Virus record (IMG/VR): IMGVR_UViG_3300017917_001799
Span: 1-39,433 of that record
Strand: one strand, 5' to 3'
Origin: a virus
Length of the DNA: 39,433 nt
Below are positions 16,333 to 24,862 of the stretch, piece by piece. Made by a program: the position numbers and the translations under genes. The stretch's first letter is position 1. Each line of letters starts with the position of its first letter. The notes under the pieces are model-generated. The model saw only the letters and a program-made list of their open reading frames with translations, was not told the DNA's origin and did not search any database.

Positions 16333-17641
16333 TCCAGTCTCCGTTCATGCGCCAAGTAGGCATTGTCGGCTTAAGATCATCTATCATTATTATCTTAGCC
16401 GATGGAAGAAAATCTCGTATTTTAGATATCAACATGTCTCTAGATTGTATTCTATATTTGAGAGGAACAAAAGGTGCAGCAGGGTCATAGTTGAATATAT
16501 GGCTAAGATGAATAATCGTTTTATCTTTATTTTCTAACCAACCTTCTACAGGAAGAGCTTTGTTTAACACTAGGTCTTCGTGCCTGAATTCAAATTTAAC
16601 ACGCTTTTGAATATCAGTCCATTCTGGAATATCTATATCAACGATTCTTCCCCCATCGGCTAACCATTCCTGACCACTTTTATTTAAAAAACTAGCTCGA
16701 TCGTTGAGATATTGTTTAACGAATAGGGCATAATCACAACCATTCCAACCGTCTACTATAGCTTTCATAGTTTCTAATGCTAAGAGATTATAATCGACGA
16801 ATCTAACAACAGTATTATCATCGTACCCATATCTGATCAAATAATCTATCCAATTCAAACCACTGGCTTGAATTATCAATTGCTTAACAGGACCTTGAAA
16901 CTCAATTTCAACTAATTCTTCTGTGTTATGAGGATAGAATATAGTCTGTGCCGCCACTTGATTTTTTCCGTAAAGATATGTGCTGGCTAACATAAAACTC
17001 GGTTCGTAGTTAGGATAATAAAACTTTTTATTATTTCTTATACTATCTGGAAATACAAGGATTGACTGATTATTAGCTAAGCCTATACTAATTATATTCC
17101 AACCATGCCATTTGTGTTTATAGGACTTTGATTGTGATCCGGCACGTATCCATAGCGGTGTGTAGTCATCATGTATGTTTTCTTGACTACGCAATGGTTC
17201 TATTTGCTGGTGACTAGAATAATAGGCAAATTTTCCTACCTCAGGACAGCCCAGTTCTGCATAGATATCAAGATTAATGATATAACATTGTTCGTGCAAT
17301 TCATAATAGCCATCATCTCTATCGGGAATATGTCCCATCAAGAAGAATTTATCTCCATATACTATATCTTCGACCGCATTAAAAAATTCATCTCCGTTGA
17401 TAAACTCAGTTCCTGTACTTAATACCACTGCATGACTATAATTTTTAGCAGCTTCTTTCAGCAGTTGATCCTCATCTATTCCTTGCAGAACATCAAAGCC
17501 GCTAGATGTTATTTTCGTAAGAACGAAATCACTGAGGTTTTTCATTAACTCTGCAGTCCATTGGGTTTGACATGTAGATATTCTGTCCAAGAATATAAAC
17601 ACTATATCTCTAGAAGGAGAATTGCTTTCAAACTTTACCAT
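16322..17641 (-). CDS. Large two-part protein of unknown function
   Basis: A 439-residue protein not recognised with confidence. The N-terminal third has AVVLSTGTEF (about 71-80), FFLMGHIPDRDDGYYELHEQ (99-118) and LDIYAELGCP, which read like an alpha/beta domain. The middle has QLIIQASGLNW and VVRFVDYNLLALETMKAI, a pattern that recalls class I methyltransferase motifs (a strand ending in Asp followed by a helix). The C-terminus has IIHLSHIFNYDP and AKIIMIDDLKP. A fused binding or transferase protein is possible. It lies within the oxygenase operon, overlapping both neighbours, so it probably belongs to the same process. Confidence 0.5.
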   Translation of the reverse strand: MVKFESNSPSRDIVFIFLDRISTCQTQWTAELMKNLSDFVLTKITSSGFDVLQGIDEDQLLKEAAKNYSHAVVLSTGTEFINGDEFFNAVEDIVYGDKFFLMGHIPDRDDGYYELHEQCYIINLDIYAELGCPEVGKFAYYSSHQQIEPLRSQENIHDDYTPLWIRAGSQSKSYKHKWHGWNIISIGLANNQSILVFPDSIRNNKKFYYPNYEPSFMLASTYLYGKNQVAAQTIFYPHNTEELVEIEFQGPVKQLIIQASGLNWIDYLIRYGYDDNTVVRFVDYNLLALETMKAIVDGWNGCDYALFVKQYLNDRASFLNKSGQEWLADGGRIVDIDIPEWTDIQKRVKFEFRHEDLVLNKALPVEGWLENKDKTIIHLSHIFNYDPAAPFVPLKYRIQSRDMLISKIRDFLPSAKIIMIDDLKPTMPTWRMNGDWNGV

Positions 17642-18281
17642 AATTTTTATTATAAGATCTTACTAATAAATCACAAAATTCTTCTTTTCTATTACCCAAG
17701 ATTAAATTAGCGATCATGTGTATTCTATCTTTACTGCTACGATTAAACACAGCATGATTCTTACTGATATTAATCAACATAATTTTTCCTTCTCCCCATG
17801 GTACAGTACCATGCCCTTCTATTTCCATATCGCAGTTTACAGGATGAACTATCGCAACATTGATAGGTAATATACAGTCTAAAGGATCTATACCATCTGG
17901 TATTTCTCCGTCGTTGTGCCAATCAATATATCCTCCGGCACTAACTTTCATAAATCTTATCCTTGAATAGCGTTCAGTAGGAAACTTATTTTTCCAGAAT
18001 TCTGTAATTACAGGAGTTCGGTATGCTAGGTCAGTAAACTGATAAGGTGCCTGGTATTCGTTATAACCATAATTATCAGCAGTATATGTTTTGTCTATAC
18101 CTAAACCATGTAAACAACAACTGCTCCAACCAGCACTAGATGATTCTCTGTACTCTTGGTAATAAGATTCTACCTCTAATATCTGCTGTTTCCAAACATC
18201 AGTATCAAAGTTTATATCTAATTCTAACCAAGGAATTTCTTTCTTTCTAAGAATAATTCTAGCCTGCTCTATGATATCCAT
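17628..18281 (-). CDS. Aspartyl beta-hydroxylase-like Fe/2OG oxygenase
   Basis: A 217-residue protein with H122-x-D124 (DWHNDGE), H176 (KNHAVFN) and R186 (KDRIHMI). IRFMKVSAGGYID before the first His and ILPINVAI after it match the strands around the AspH iron site. Overlaps the neighbouring genes by 13-14 bases. It is the last of six consecutive oxygenase-type genes on this strand (17628-21255). Confidence 0.75.
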   Translation of the reverse strand: MDIIEQARIILRKKEIPWLELDINFDTDVWKQQILEVESYYQEYRESSSAGWSSCCLHGLGIDKTYTADNYGYNEYQAPYQFTDLAYRTPVITEFWKNKFPTERYSRIRFMKVSAGGYIDWHNDGEIPDGIDPLDCILPINVAIVHPVNCDMEIEGHGTVPWGEGKIMLINISKNHAVFNRSSKDRIHMIANLILGNRKEEFCDLLVRSYNKNYGKV

Positions 18282-18838
18282 TTTGAAAAAATCTCTATTG
18301 CTTGTTCCATAGTCAAACCTTTTTCTGGATCTGACTTTAAACTGATATCACAACTCAGTGCCCAGCGAGGTTCGAATGTACTGTTATGTATGTTGTGAGG
18401 AATACCAACTTGAACTAAAGAAGGCCATTTGACCGGCTGACTATGTAAATGATTCACTTGTCTAGGATGATATTGCACATAAGGTGTTCCTGCCTGTGTT
18501 TCTGTGATTTCGAAAGGAGTCTCTCCTTCTTTAACAGAATACCAATGCATCATACTTCCCGCACCATCGACTACCCAATTCATAGTGCAACGATTTAAAA
18601 GTTGTCCGTCGCCGTCTATATGTATTCCGCATTGTTTACCTTTAGGAGTATAAAATATCAAAGGCGGATATGTCATCACTAATCCTAAGCTGTCTAACCA
18701 TCCGGTAAATTCTTCTGATACATTATCGTAGTCTGCAAACCAAATTTCTGGATCATTGCTAGTTTGATTTAATATTCCAGGATTTTTTAATGGGTGTTTA
18801 ACAGGAATCGTTAAATCGCAACAATAATTAGATTTCAT
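18269..18838 (-). CDS. Fe/2OG-oxygenase-like protein
   Basis: A 189-residue protein with H73-x-D75 (CGIHIDGDG), a second His at 148 or 151 (GIPHNIHN) and R158 (EPRWALSCDI). MNWVVDGAGSMMHWYSV (86-102) is the strand pair between the sites. It differs from its neighbours in detail, so the run of oxygenases is not a simple recent tandem duplication. Confidence 0.65.
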   Translation of the reverse strand: MKSNYCCDLTIPVKHPLKNPGILNQTSNDPEIWFADYDNVSEEFTGWLDSLGLVMTYPPLIFYTPKGKQCGIHIDGDGQLLNRCTMNWVVDGAGSMMHWYSVKEGETPFEITETQAGTPYVQYHPRQVNHLHSQPVKWPSLVQVGIPHNIHNSTFEPRWALSCDISLKSDPEKGLTMEQAIEIFSKWIS

Positions 18839-19394
18839 CTTTAGGCCATCCGAAAAAATTAAACAGATATTTTGTTTTGGTTCCCATATTCAAACCACCA
18901 TGCCAATCTTGCCAATCGTCCCATTGATAGGTATTGCCTTGCTTTTCGTTGTAAAAAACATCTTTATCAACTATAAAGACCTGACCAAAACTAGGTTCGC
19001 AGATATGACAGGTGAAATGTCTAGGTTTTCCTTTAGATAGCAATTCAGCCTCTTGGTCAGGCATTTTATAGTCAGGGTGCCATGCTACAAGATGCCCAGG
19101 TGAAACTGCACTAATCCAGCAGCCTGCAGGCTCAACATTCAACCATTCACCGAATTTTGTAACATACTCTTCTGGAAAATGTTCTCCTGGCAAATAATCT
19201 ATCCATCTTACTGAAGGACTTGAAACATATCCTGCACGTTCCCACACTTTAATCAACGATTCTACTTTAGGATTGTCAATGTGAATATCGTCATCTTGCT
19301 CTGTTCCTCTGTTTCTAGGAGGAGTAGATTCCAATATGTTCATTAGTTCCGGCCAATTCATTATATGATTAGAGTTGCCTATAAACTTAGCCAT
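18828..19394 (-). CDS. Fe/2OG-oxygenase-like protein (paired with the 19387-19941 product)
   Basis: A 188-residue protein with H106-x-D108 (AWHPDYK) and H165 (QDWHGGLN). K175 (TKYLFNF) or nearby residues may replace the usual Arg. It is a tandem paralogue of the next gene upstream: both share the order WISxxxPG, HxD, GNTYxWD and DWHxGxN. Overlaps of 8-11 bases tie it to its neighbours. Confidence 0.7.
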   Translation of the reverse strand: MAKFIGNSNHIMNWPELMNILESTPPRNRGTEQDDDIHIDNPKVESLIKVWERAGYVSSPSVRWIDYLPGEHFPEEYVTKFGEWLNVEPAGCWISAVSPGHLVAWHPDYKMPDQEAELLSKGKPRHFTCHICEPSFGQVFIVDKDVFYNEKQGNTYQWDDWQDWHGGLNMGTKTKYLFNFFGWPKDEI

Positions 19395-19941
19395 TGTTCT
19401 TTACTCCTAAGAAATGAAACATGAACTGATCATGCAGTCCACAGTTTCCGCCTGCATGCCAATCCATGAAATTATCCCAGCGATATGTGTTACCTGATGG
19501 TTCACAATGAAAGCAACTGTCTCCAACAACCACTACTGCTCCAACATAAGGCTGTGAAATAAAAACGCTGTATCGTATCAGTTCTCCTTGCGCTAGATAT
19601 TTTTCCATATCGTCATCAATATCTCTATGGATAGGAGCATACTTACCGGGTCGCAGTCTACTGATCCAGGCTCTAGCACATTTTAATCCAATAAACTTTT
19701 CAAAATCCTCAACTACTAACTTAGGAAAATCTTTTTCAGGATAATAATTAATCCATTCAACGGTATCAACTTCTGAGTAACCTGCTTCTTCCCAGAGTTT
19801 GATAATCTCATCGAACCTACCATCTACATTTCTATAAAAATCTTCTCCGTAGGCCACACGTTGACCATCTTTAATCATTAAAGAATCTACGATGCTGTCC
19901 CACTTACCCGAATAAAAATTGTCTATAAATTTAGTTGACAT
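19387..19941 (-). CDS. Fe/2OG-oxygenase-like protein (paired with the 18828-19394 product)
   Basis: A 184-residue protein with H105-x-D107 (PIHRDID) and H162 (DWHAGGN), preceded by WISRLRPGK and GNTYRWDNF, as in the following gene. No Arg clearly occupies the 2OG position, as in its partner, so co-substrate binding may be altered. The start is 1 base after the stop of the upstream gene. Confidence 0.7.
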   Translation of the reverse strand: MSTKFIDNFYSGKWDSIVDSLMIKDGQRVAYGEDFYRNVDGRFDEIIKLWEEAGYSEVDTVEWINYYPEKDFPKLVVEDFEKFIGLKCARAWISRLRPGKYAPIHRDIDDDMEKYLAQGELIRYSVFISQPYVGAVVVVGDSCFHCEPSGNTYRWDNFMDWHAGGNCGLHDQFMFHFLGVKNNG

Positions 19942-19942
19942 C

Positions 19943-20584
19943 TCAAAACCTTATAACATAACCATCTTCTTCGAACTTCTTAACACTTTTATTAATTAAG
20001 AATTCGTGTTGTTCATTATCAATTATTCCTGCACAGACTAAAATAATTCTCTGATCTAAAATTATATCAGCACCGTGCCATATGTCCTTGTTATTGAACG
20101 CATATACTGGAGCATTTTCTGGAATTAAAGGATAGATCTTTTCTCCGTTCTGTTCTTTTGAAATAAAAAATGATCTTTTATTGTAATGAGGAGTTAACAA
20201 TATATTGTATCTTTCAGGGCTCATAGGATTAGTAATGTCAACATCATCCCTGTGAGCAGGTAAAACATCAGTGTGCAGATTAAGAGCAGCACCTATTAAT
20301 TGTTTATAAGGAAGTAATTTCAAAACATCAACTAGTTCTGGAAACTGTTTTTCAAATTCGGGTGCATAATACACTTGATAATTTTCTCTAAGATTGTAAT
20401 CTCTGTCAGATTCAGGAAAAACTTCTCTAGCATCAGTCCAATCGTTGACTGGATTTCTCGATGCTACCATACATAGAGTTGAAGTATAATCTAAGTTAGT
20501 GATAGAATTATTCAATACATAATCAGTTAGCTTTCTTCTATCTGGAATTTTACACGGAAGGTCAATGGGAGTAAATGCTATCAT
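19943..20584 (-). CDS. Fe/2OG-oxygenase-like protein
   Basis: A 213-residue protein with H111-x-D113 (PAHRDDVD), H170 (DIWHGAD) and R179 (DQRIILVCAG). NILLTPHYNKRSFFI (127-141) forms the strands between the sites. The full His-Asp-His plus Arg set suggests an active enzyme. The start overlaps the upstream stop by 4 bases. Confidence 0.7.
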   Translation of the reverse strand: MIAFTPIDLPCKIPDRRKLTDYVLNNSITNLDYTSTLCMVASRNPVNDWTDAREVFPESDRDYNLRENYQVYYAPEFEKQFPELVDVLKLLPYKQLIGAALNLHTDVLPAHRDDVDITNPMSPERYNILLTPHYNKRSFFISKEQNGEKIYPLIPENAPVYAFNNKDIWHGADIILDQRIILVCAGIIDNEQHEFLINKSVKKFEEDGYVIRF

Positions 20585-21255
20585 ACCTTGGTTATCTCTA
20601 CAGTAAAGCCCTTTGATTCTAATTTTCTTATGAAAGGGGTTAATATTTCAATATCGGTGAAATTTAATAAAACTTCCCGATCATTGACTTTTTCAAATCC
20701 AGTAATGCTACCAGACTTAATAGCTCTGTTGAAAAAGGTCATAATCTCAATATATGACTCTTGTTTCCAATCATAATCTCCTCCTGATAATTTTAACAGA
20801 TATCCAGGAGATTGAAATTTCGGTAATGGGATTCTTATATTAAGATGTATTCTATCTCTAGGTCCGAAGTTAGCCGCTATATGAACCACTCCGGCATCCA
20901 TATGCCACAAAGATCCGTCTGAGGGTAAATGATAGAATTTTTCGTTAGTGAAATCTAAAAGGTAAGCAAATGGATTTGTTATGATGGCCACATGATATCG
21001 ATCATCTGGATCGGCGTGAGCACTATAGGTTTCGGAAGGAGTTAATCTTAAAAGTCTAGCTTCTCCGGGATTATCGATCGATGCTAATACATCGCCCAAC
21101 GGAGTGTTTTGAAATTCTGGCTTGGTAACAAAAGGTCCAGACAATAATTTTCCTTGACAATCGTTGAGTAGTAAACTTTTACCAAAATCGCCAAGACTTT
21201 TAACTTGTTCGATCAGGGGTTCGATGGGAAATTTTTTATCAGTTACAGTTAGCAT
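20581..21255 (-). CDS. Aspartyl beta-hydroxylase-like Fe/2OG oxygenase
   Basis: A 224-residue protein with H80-x-D82 (SAHADPDD), H125 (VVHIAAN) and R135 (RDRIHLNI). LWHMDAGVVHIAANFGPRD (117-135) is close to the AspH third-ligand region. A C-terminal extension after residue 145 has no match that I recognise. This is the leading gene of the oxygenase run, preceded by GATAAGTA only 4 bases before its ATG. Confidence 0.75.
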   Translation of the reverse strand: MLTVTDKKFPIEPLIEQVKSLGDFGKSLLLNDCQGKLLSGPFVTKPEFQNTPLGDVLASIDNPGEARLLRLTPSETYSAHADPDDRYHVAIITNPFAYLLDFTNEKFYHLPSDGSLWHMDAGVVHIAANFGPRDRIHLNIRIPLPKFQSPGYLLKLSGGDYDWKQESYIEIMTFFNRAIKSGSITGFEKVNDREVLLNFTDIEILTPFIRKLESKGFTVEITKV

Positions 21256-21259
21256 CTAA

Positions 21260-21267
21260 TACTTATC
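21260..21267 (-). promoter_or_regulatory. Late-type promoter element (GATAAGTA), leaderless arrangement
   Basis: On the minus strand GATAAGTA (two mismatches to TATAAATA) is followed by TTAG and the ATG at 21255. It would drive the oxygenase run down to the amidinotransferase gene. Confidence 0.4.
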
Positions 21268-21290
21268 TGTTTAGATTTAGCTGAAAAAAA

Positions 21291-21989
21291 TTAATGATTG
21301 AATAATTCTTGATAAAGGTTTGGCAATATATTTTCAGGCCAATGTACATAGGTAGTTAACGATCTTTTAAACATTATTTCGATGTTAAGCCGTTTATTTT
21401 CATCTAGTGCTTCTTCAAACCGATGAGCAGAAACATTTATCAATCCTTTGACCTTTTCAAAATCAATATAGGGATCTTGTTGTTCAATACAACCGTAAAA
21501 ATCCATAGTTTTTAATATCCCGCCTTCGATAAAATAACAATGAGGATACAGAGTAATTTTATAATATCCTTCATTATAGATATCCTTTATTATATCAGAC
21601 ATCTGGTCTTTCCAATTTGGACACTCTATGTTTAAATCACCTTCACCAAAACATATCTGATTACAATTTTTACCCGGCCATTGTAAGAATATTTTCTGGT
21701 CAGCGAAATCGACATCTAATATTGTCGGCGCCCAAATTTTATTTTTAAAAACTTCTAGATATTTTATTTCTCTTTCGAAGAAAAATCTAACCATTTCTTC
21801 TGTGTAATACGGACGTTCCGGTAGATGCTCTCTAACCCCTTCATTTTGATAAGGGTGTGTATGATCAAAATTCATACAGAGTACATTATTCTCCGGATTG
21901 ATTAGCGGAGTATAAATTAAATTTGATTCGATCAATCTACCATTTTCGTAGTTGATTTTAAAATAAGGGTTCCAGTTATCAGTGTTCAT
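21291..21989 (-). CDS. Degenerate protein-kinase-fold-like protein (paralogue of the 7370-8056 gene)
   Basis: A 232-residue protein. FEREIKYLEVFKNKIWAPTI (71-90) resembles the kinase N-lobe helix and strand, and CYFIEGGILKTMDFYG (151-166) looks like the end of the catalytic loop plus a DFG-like MDFYG with D163. The HxD catalytic Asp is not evident (LYPHCY instead), so activity is doubtful. It has kept a better DFG than its paralogue. It is separated from the oxygenase run by 35 bases and has its own GATAAATA element. Confidence 0.45.
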   Translation of the reverse strand: MNTDNWNPYFKINYENGRLIESNLIYTPLINPENNVLCMNFDHTHPYQNEGVREHLPERPYYTEEMVRFFFEREIKYLEVFKNKIWAPTILDVDFADQKIFLQWPGKNCNQICFGEGDLNIECPNWKDQMSDIIKDIYNEGYYKITLYPHCYFIEGGILKTMDFYGCIEQQDPYIDFEKVKGLINVSAHRFEEALDENKRLNIEIMFKRSLTTYVHWPENILPNLYQELFNH

Positions 21990-21996
21990 TGAAAAA

Positions 21997-22004
21997 TATT
22001 TATC
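21997..22004 (-). promoter_or_regulatory. Late promoter element (GATAAATA), leaderless arrangement
   Basis: On the minus strand GATAAATA, one base from consensus, is followed by 7 bases and the ATG at 21989. Confidence 0.6.
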
Positions 22005-22019
22005 GGGTGCTAATAACAG

Positions 22020-22027
22020 CGTAAATA
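22020..22027 (+). promoter_or_regulatory. Weak late-type element (CGTAAATA), leaderless arrangement
   Basis: CGTAAATA is followed by AAAC and the GTG start at 22032. It matches TAAATA but not the first two consensus bases. It lies in a 42-base divergent gap opposite GATAAATA on the other strand. Confidence 0.35.
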
Positions 22028-22031
22028 AAAC

Positions 22032-22889
22032 GTGGAACGAATACGCACAGCACCAAGTTATAGTTTAGAATATGCCGAAGTTGAGAGGCCATCACCTCTC
22101 ACAGATCGACGAATAGAATTGATAATCCAAGACGTCTTATCAGGAAAAATAAATCCAGATATCAGTGATCAGATCTACGATTCATTTAAGACAGAAGTTG
22201 AAAATTGGATTTTATCTAGTAATCTGAATAAGCTAACAGGATTAGAATCCTATACAAGAAAAGATATCATAATCGGGTGTACTCAATTTATAGACAATCT
22301 TTATATGGATGGTCCTGTACAGGTATTACACAATGATTATAGATATCATCAGAGATTAAGTTTAGCGTTTTTTAAAGATGTAGGATCTTTAATTCCGGGA
22401 ATTCCATTAATAATTGCTATGCCATTTCCGAGTATAGGTGCTCCTCATCGAGACATGGAGGAAATACTTTATGAAGCAGAAAATAAAAACGTTCCTGTAC
22501 ATATTGATGGGGCTTGGATTACCTGTTGTCGCGATATTACATTTGATTTTCGTCATCCATCTATTGCGTCTATCGGGATTAGTCTGAGTAAAGGTCTTGG
22601 GTTAGGATGGAATCGAATAGGTTTACGTTGGATTAAAGAACCTAAACAAGATTCTATTTCTATCATGAACGACTTTCATATGAATAATCGTGCCTTGGCA
22701 ATGATAGGTTTGCATTTTGTAAGAAACTTGCCGCCAGACTATCTCTGGAATACTCATGGGCAAAATTATTATAAAATATGCAATGATTTTAATTTAACAC
22801 CTACTAACAGCATCTACCTGGCATTGCGAAATAATCAACCTATTGGAATTAGTCCACTATTGAGGTATCTAGAAAATGAATCATTATGA
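22032..22889 (+). CDS. Short PLP-dependent-enzyme-fold protein
   Basis: A 285-residue protein containing what looks like the large domain of a fold type I PLP enzyme: IPLIIAMPFPSIGAPH (124-139), the pyridine-binding Asp in VHIDGAW (D159) and a Lys in SLSKGLGLGWNRIGLRW (K187), the position of the Schiff-base Lys. It is about 100 residues shorter than normal aminotransferases and seems to lack much of the N-terminal and small domains, so it may be a reduced enzyme or need a partner. The frame is closed by a stop just upstream, so GTG 22032 is the only early start. It leads the four-gene operon with PP-loop and two radical SAM genes. Confidence 0.6.
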   Translation: MERIRTAPSYSLEYAEVERPSPLTDRRIELIIQDVLSGKINPDISDQIYDSFKTEVENWILSSNLNKLTGLESYTRKDIIIGCTQFIDNLYMDGPVQVLHNDYRYHQRLSLAFFKDVGSLIPGIPLIIAMPFPSIGAPHRDMEEILYEAENKNVPVHIDGAWITCCRDITFDFRHPSIASIGISLSKGLGLGWNRIGLRWIKEPKQDSISIMNDFHMNNRALAMIGLHFVRNLPPDYLWNTHGQNYYKICNDFNLTPTNSIYLALRNNQPIGISPLLRYLENESL

Positions 22890-23616
22890 TATTGATGGAG
22901 TTATTATACCCTTCGATCCAGACTGGCGTAGCGTAGCAATCAGCCTTAGCGGTGGTGCGGACAGCGCCTTGTTGGCCTATTTGATCTGTTGTTTAGCTCA
23001 AGAACATAAGATAAACAATTTTACAGTACATTGTATTAGTCATACGAGGATGTGGAAAACTAGACCCTGGCAAGGTTACGATAGTTTAAGAATCTTTAAT
23101 TGGTTAAGAACATATTTTGCACATATTAATTTTGGAAGGCATACTAACTTTATCGCGCCAGAACTAGAATACGGGAACATCGGTCCTAGCCTAACTGATG
23201 AATACGGAAAAAATGTTAGCGGGGACAACATAGAAATTCGAGCATTTGCTGAATACATCTGTTACCAAAACGATTGCGATGCCTACTATAATGCCGTGAC
23301 AAGAAATCCTAGAGGAATAGATCTAGGAGGAATGAAAGAACGAGACATCGAACCAACTGACAAAAATCAACATCTACAGATTATGCAACACATGGGTAAG
23401 TGGGCCTTACATCCTTTTAGGTTCGTAGAAAAAGATTGGGTAGTAAAGCAGTATTATAGATTAGGATTAGAGGATCTTTTTAACTTAACTAGAAGTTGTG
23501 AGGGAGAATTTAAAGATATAAATTATACAAATTATAAACCTAATCAATACGTTCCTATTTGTAATAATTGTTTCTGGTGTAAAGAAAGGAAATGGGCCAT
23601 TGAACAAAACCAGTAA
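22876..23616 (+). CDS. PP-loop ATPase, QueC-like
   Basis: A 246-residue protein. The PP-loop SLSGGADSALLA (23-34) binds ATP and adenylates a carboxyl or carbonyl group. Four Cys at the end, C208 (RSCEGE), C229, C232 and C235 (CNNCFWCKERKW), give the zinc site of QueC, the 7-cyano-7-deazaguanine (preQ0) synthase. The central part differs from what I recall of QueC, so a different adenylated substrate is possible. A QueD homologue starts at 39228, but no QueE is evident. It overlaps the previous gene by 14 bases and the next by 17. Confidence 0.7.
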   Translation: MNHYDIDGVIIPFDPDWRSVAISLSGGADSALLAYLICCLAQEHKINNFTVHCISHTRMWKTRPWQGYDSLRIFNWLRTYFAHINFGRHTNFIAPELEYGNIGPSLTDEYGKNVSGDNIEIRAFAEYICYQNDCDAYYNAVTRNPRGIDLGGMKERDIEPTDKNQHLQIMQHMGKWALHPFRFVEKDWVVKQYYRLGLEDLFNLTRSCEGEFKDINYTNYKPNQYVPICNNCFWCKERKWAIEQNQ

Positions 23617-24862
23617 TACTTTTTGTATGCATCCTTTTACAGGATTAGCCACTAGAGAAGACGGAGCCATTTGCGCCTGTTGCCGAAGCCACCCAGTTGG
23701 CTTTATAGATCAACAACCATTAGAAGAGATCTGGAACAACGAAACTATGAAACGTATTCGAAGGCAGGTTCTTAACAATGAAAGACCACCAGAATGCGAA
23801 CCTTGTTTTAGTTTAGAAGATCAGGGCGTGGTAAGTCTAAGAAAGAGGCACGTAGAAGGACATATCCCAGAAGCACGTATTAACCTCTATCCTAATGCCT
23901 TGGACAATCTACGCAAAGATTATTCTATGCCATTTGAAATTCCTACTATGGAACTAAAATTGAATAATCTCTGTAATTTAAAATGCCGTATGTGTCATCC
24001 AATGGACAGTACCTCTTGGAACGACTGGAGTGAAATTAAGGACTTCTATAAGAAGGAAGGCAACATCATGTATGCCATAGTAGAAGAACATAATCTAGAA
24101 AATAAACCTTTTTTAGATAAATTTCAAGACGATCCTAGATGGTGGGCCAGTTTAGAAAAATTATTACCTTACTTCCGTCGTGTAGAGTTTGCAGGCGGTG
24201 AGCCTTTAATGGATCCGCAACACTATCGAATCTTAGACATGCTAGCACCTTATGGTCATCAGATAGAAATTAAGTATGCTACTAATCTAAGTATGTTAGG
24301 AAAAAGTAATCGCACTATTTGGGAATACTGGCCTAAATTCAAAAGTATCGCTGTAAATGTTAGCATAGACGGCATTGGATCTAGTTACGAATATGTTCGA
24401 GGAAACGCATCTTGGGCCGAATTGATTAATAATATAAAACAGATCCAGACTATTCCTAATATCAGTAGAATTGTAGGAGCAGTCACAGTACAGGTTAGTA
24501 ATGTTTTAATACTTGACAAAATGATAGAATACTTCTTAGATGATTTAGGAATCGTATTTCATACTCATCGAGTAGAATATCCTAAACTTTTATCTGCACA
24601 GGTTATTCCTTCTGACTTAAGAAAAATAGCTATAGAGAGACTAGAACAGGTATCTTTACGTGTGCCTGAATTTAAATTTGTTAAAAAGTATCCGCAACTA
24701 TTGCCTTATACGCTAGGACAGATTAAAGACAATATAAATTATTTAAAAGCAAGAGATCAAAGTTATCTATGGCAAGACTGTGTCGAATTCAATCGTCGTT
24801 TAGATAAATCTAGAGATCAAAGTTTTACAGATATAACCCCAGAATTTAAAGACTATGTATAA
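23600..24862 (+). CDS. Radical SAM protein with N-terminal twitch/SPASM-like cysteines
   Basis: A 420-residue protein. The N-terminus has FCMHPFTGLATREDGAICAC with C9, C25, C27 and C28, then EIWNNETMK and C66-x-x-C69 (CEPC), the pattern of a twitch-type auxiliary cluster domain placed before the core. The core has C125, C129 and C132 (CNLKCRMC) and FAGGEPLMDP for SAM binding. The 26735-28150 product has the same plan. The start is TTG at 23600 with AAAGGA upstream, overlapping the QueC-like gene; ATG at 23627 would remove C9. Substrate unknown; twitch proteins often act on peptides or sugars. Confidence 0.8.
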   Translation: MNKTSNTFCMHPFTGLATREDGAICACCRSHPVGFIDQQPLEEIWNNETMKRIRRQVLNNERPPECEPCFSLEDQGVVSLRKRHVEGHIPEARINLYPNALDNLRKDYSMPFEIPTMELKLNNLCNLKCRMCHPMDSTSWNDWSEIKDFYKKEGNIMYAIVEEHNLENKPFLDKFQDDPRWWASLEKLLPYFRRVEFAGGEPLMDPQHYRILDMLAPYGHQIEIKYATNLSMLGKSNRTIWEYWPKFKSIAVNVSIDGIGSSYEYVRGNASWAELINNIKQIQTIPNISRIVGAVTVQVSNVLILDKMIEYFLDDLGIVFHTHRVEYPKLLSAQVIPSDLRKIAIERLEQVSLRVPEFKFVKKYPQLLPYTLGQIKDNINYLKARDQSYLWQDCVEFNRRLDKSRDQSFTDITPEFKDYV

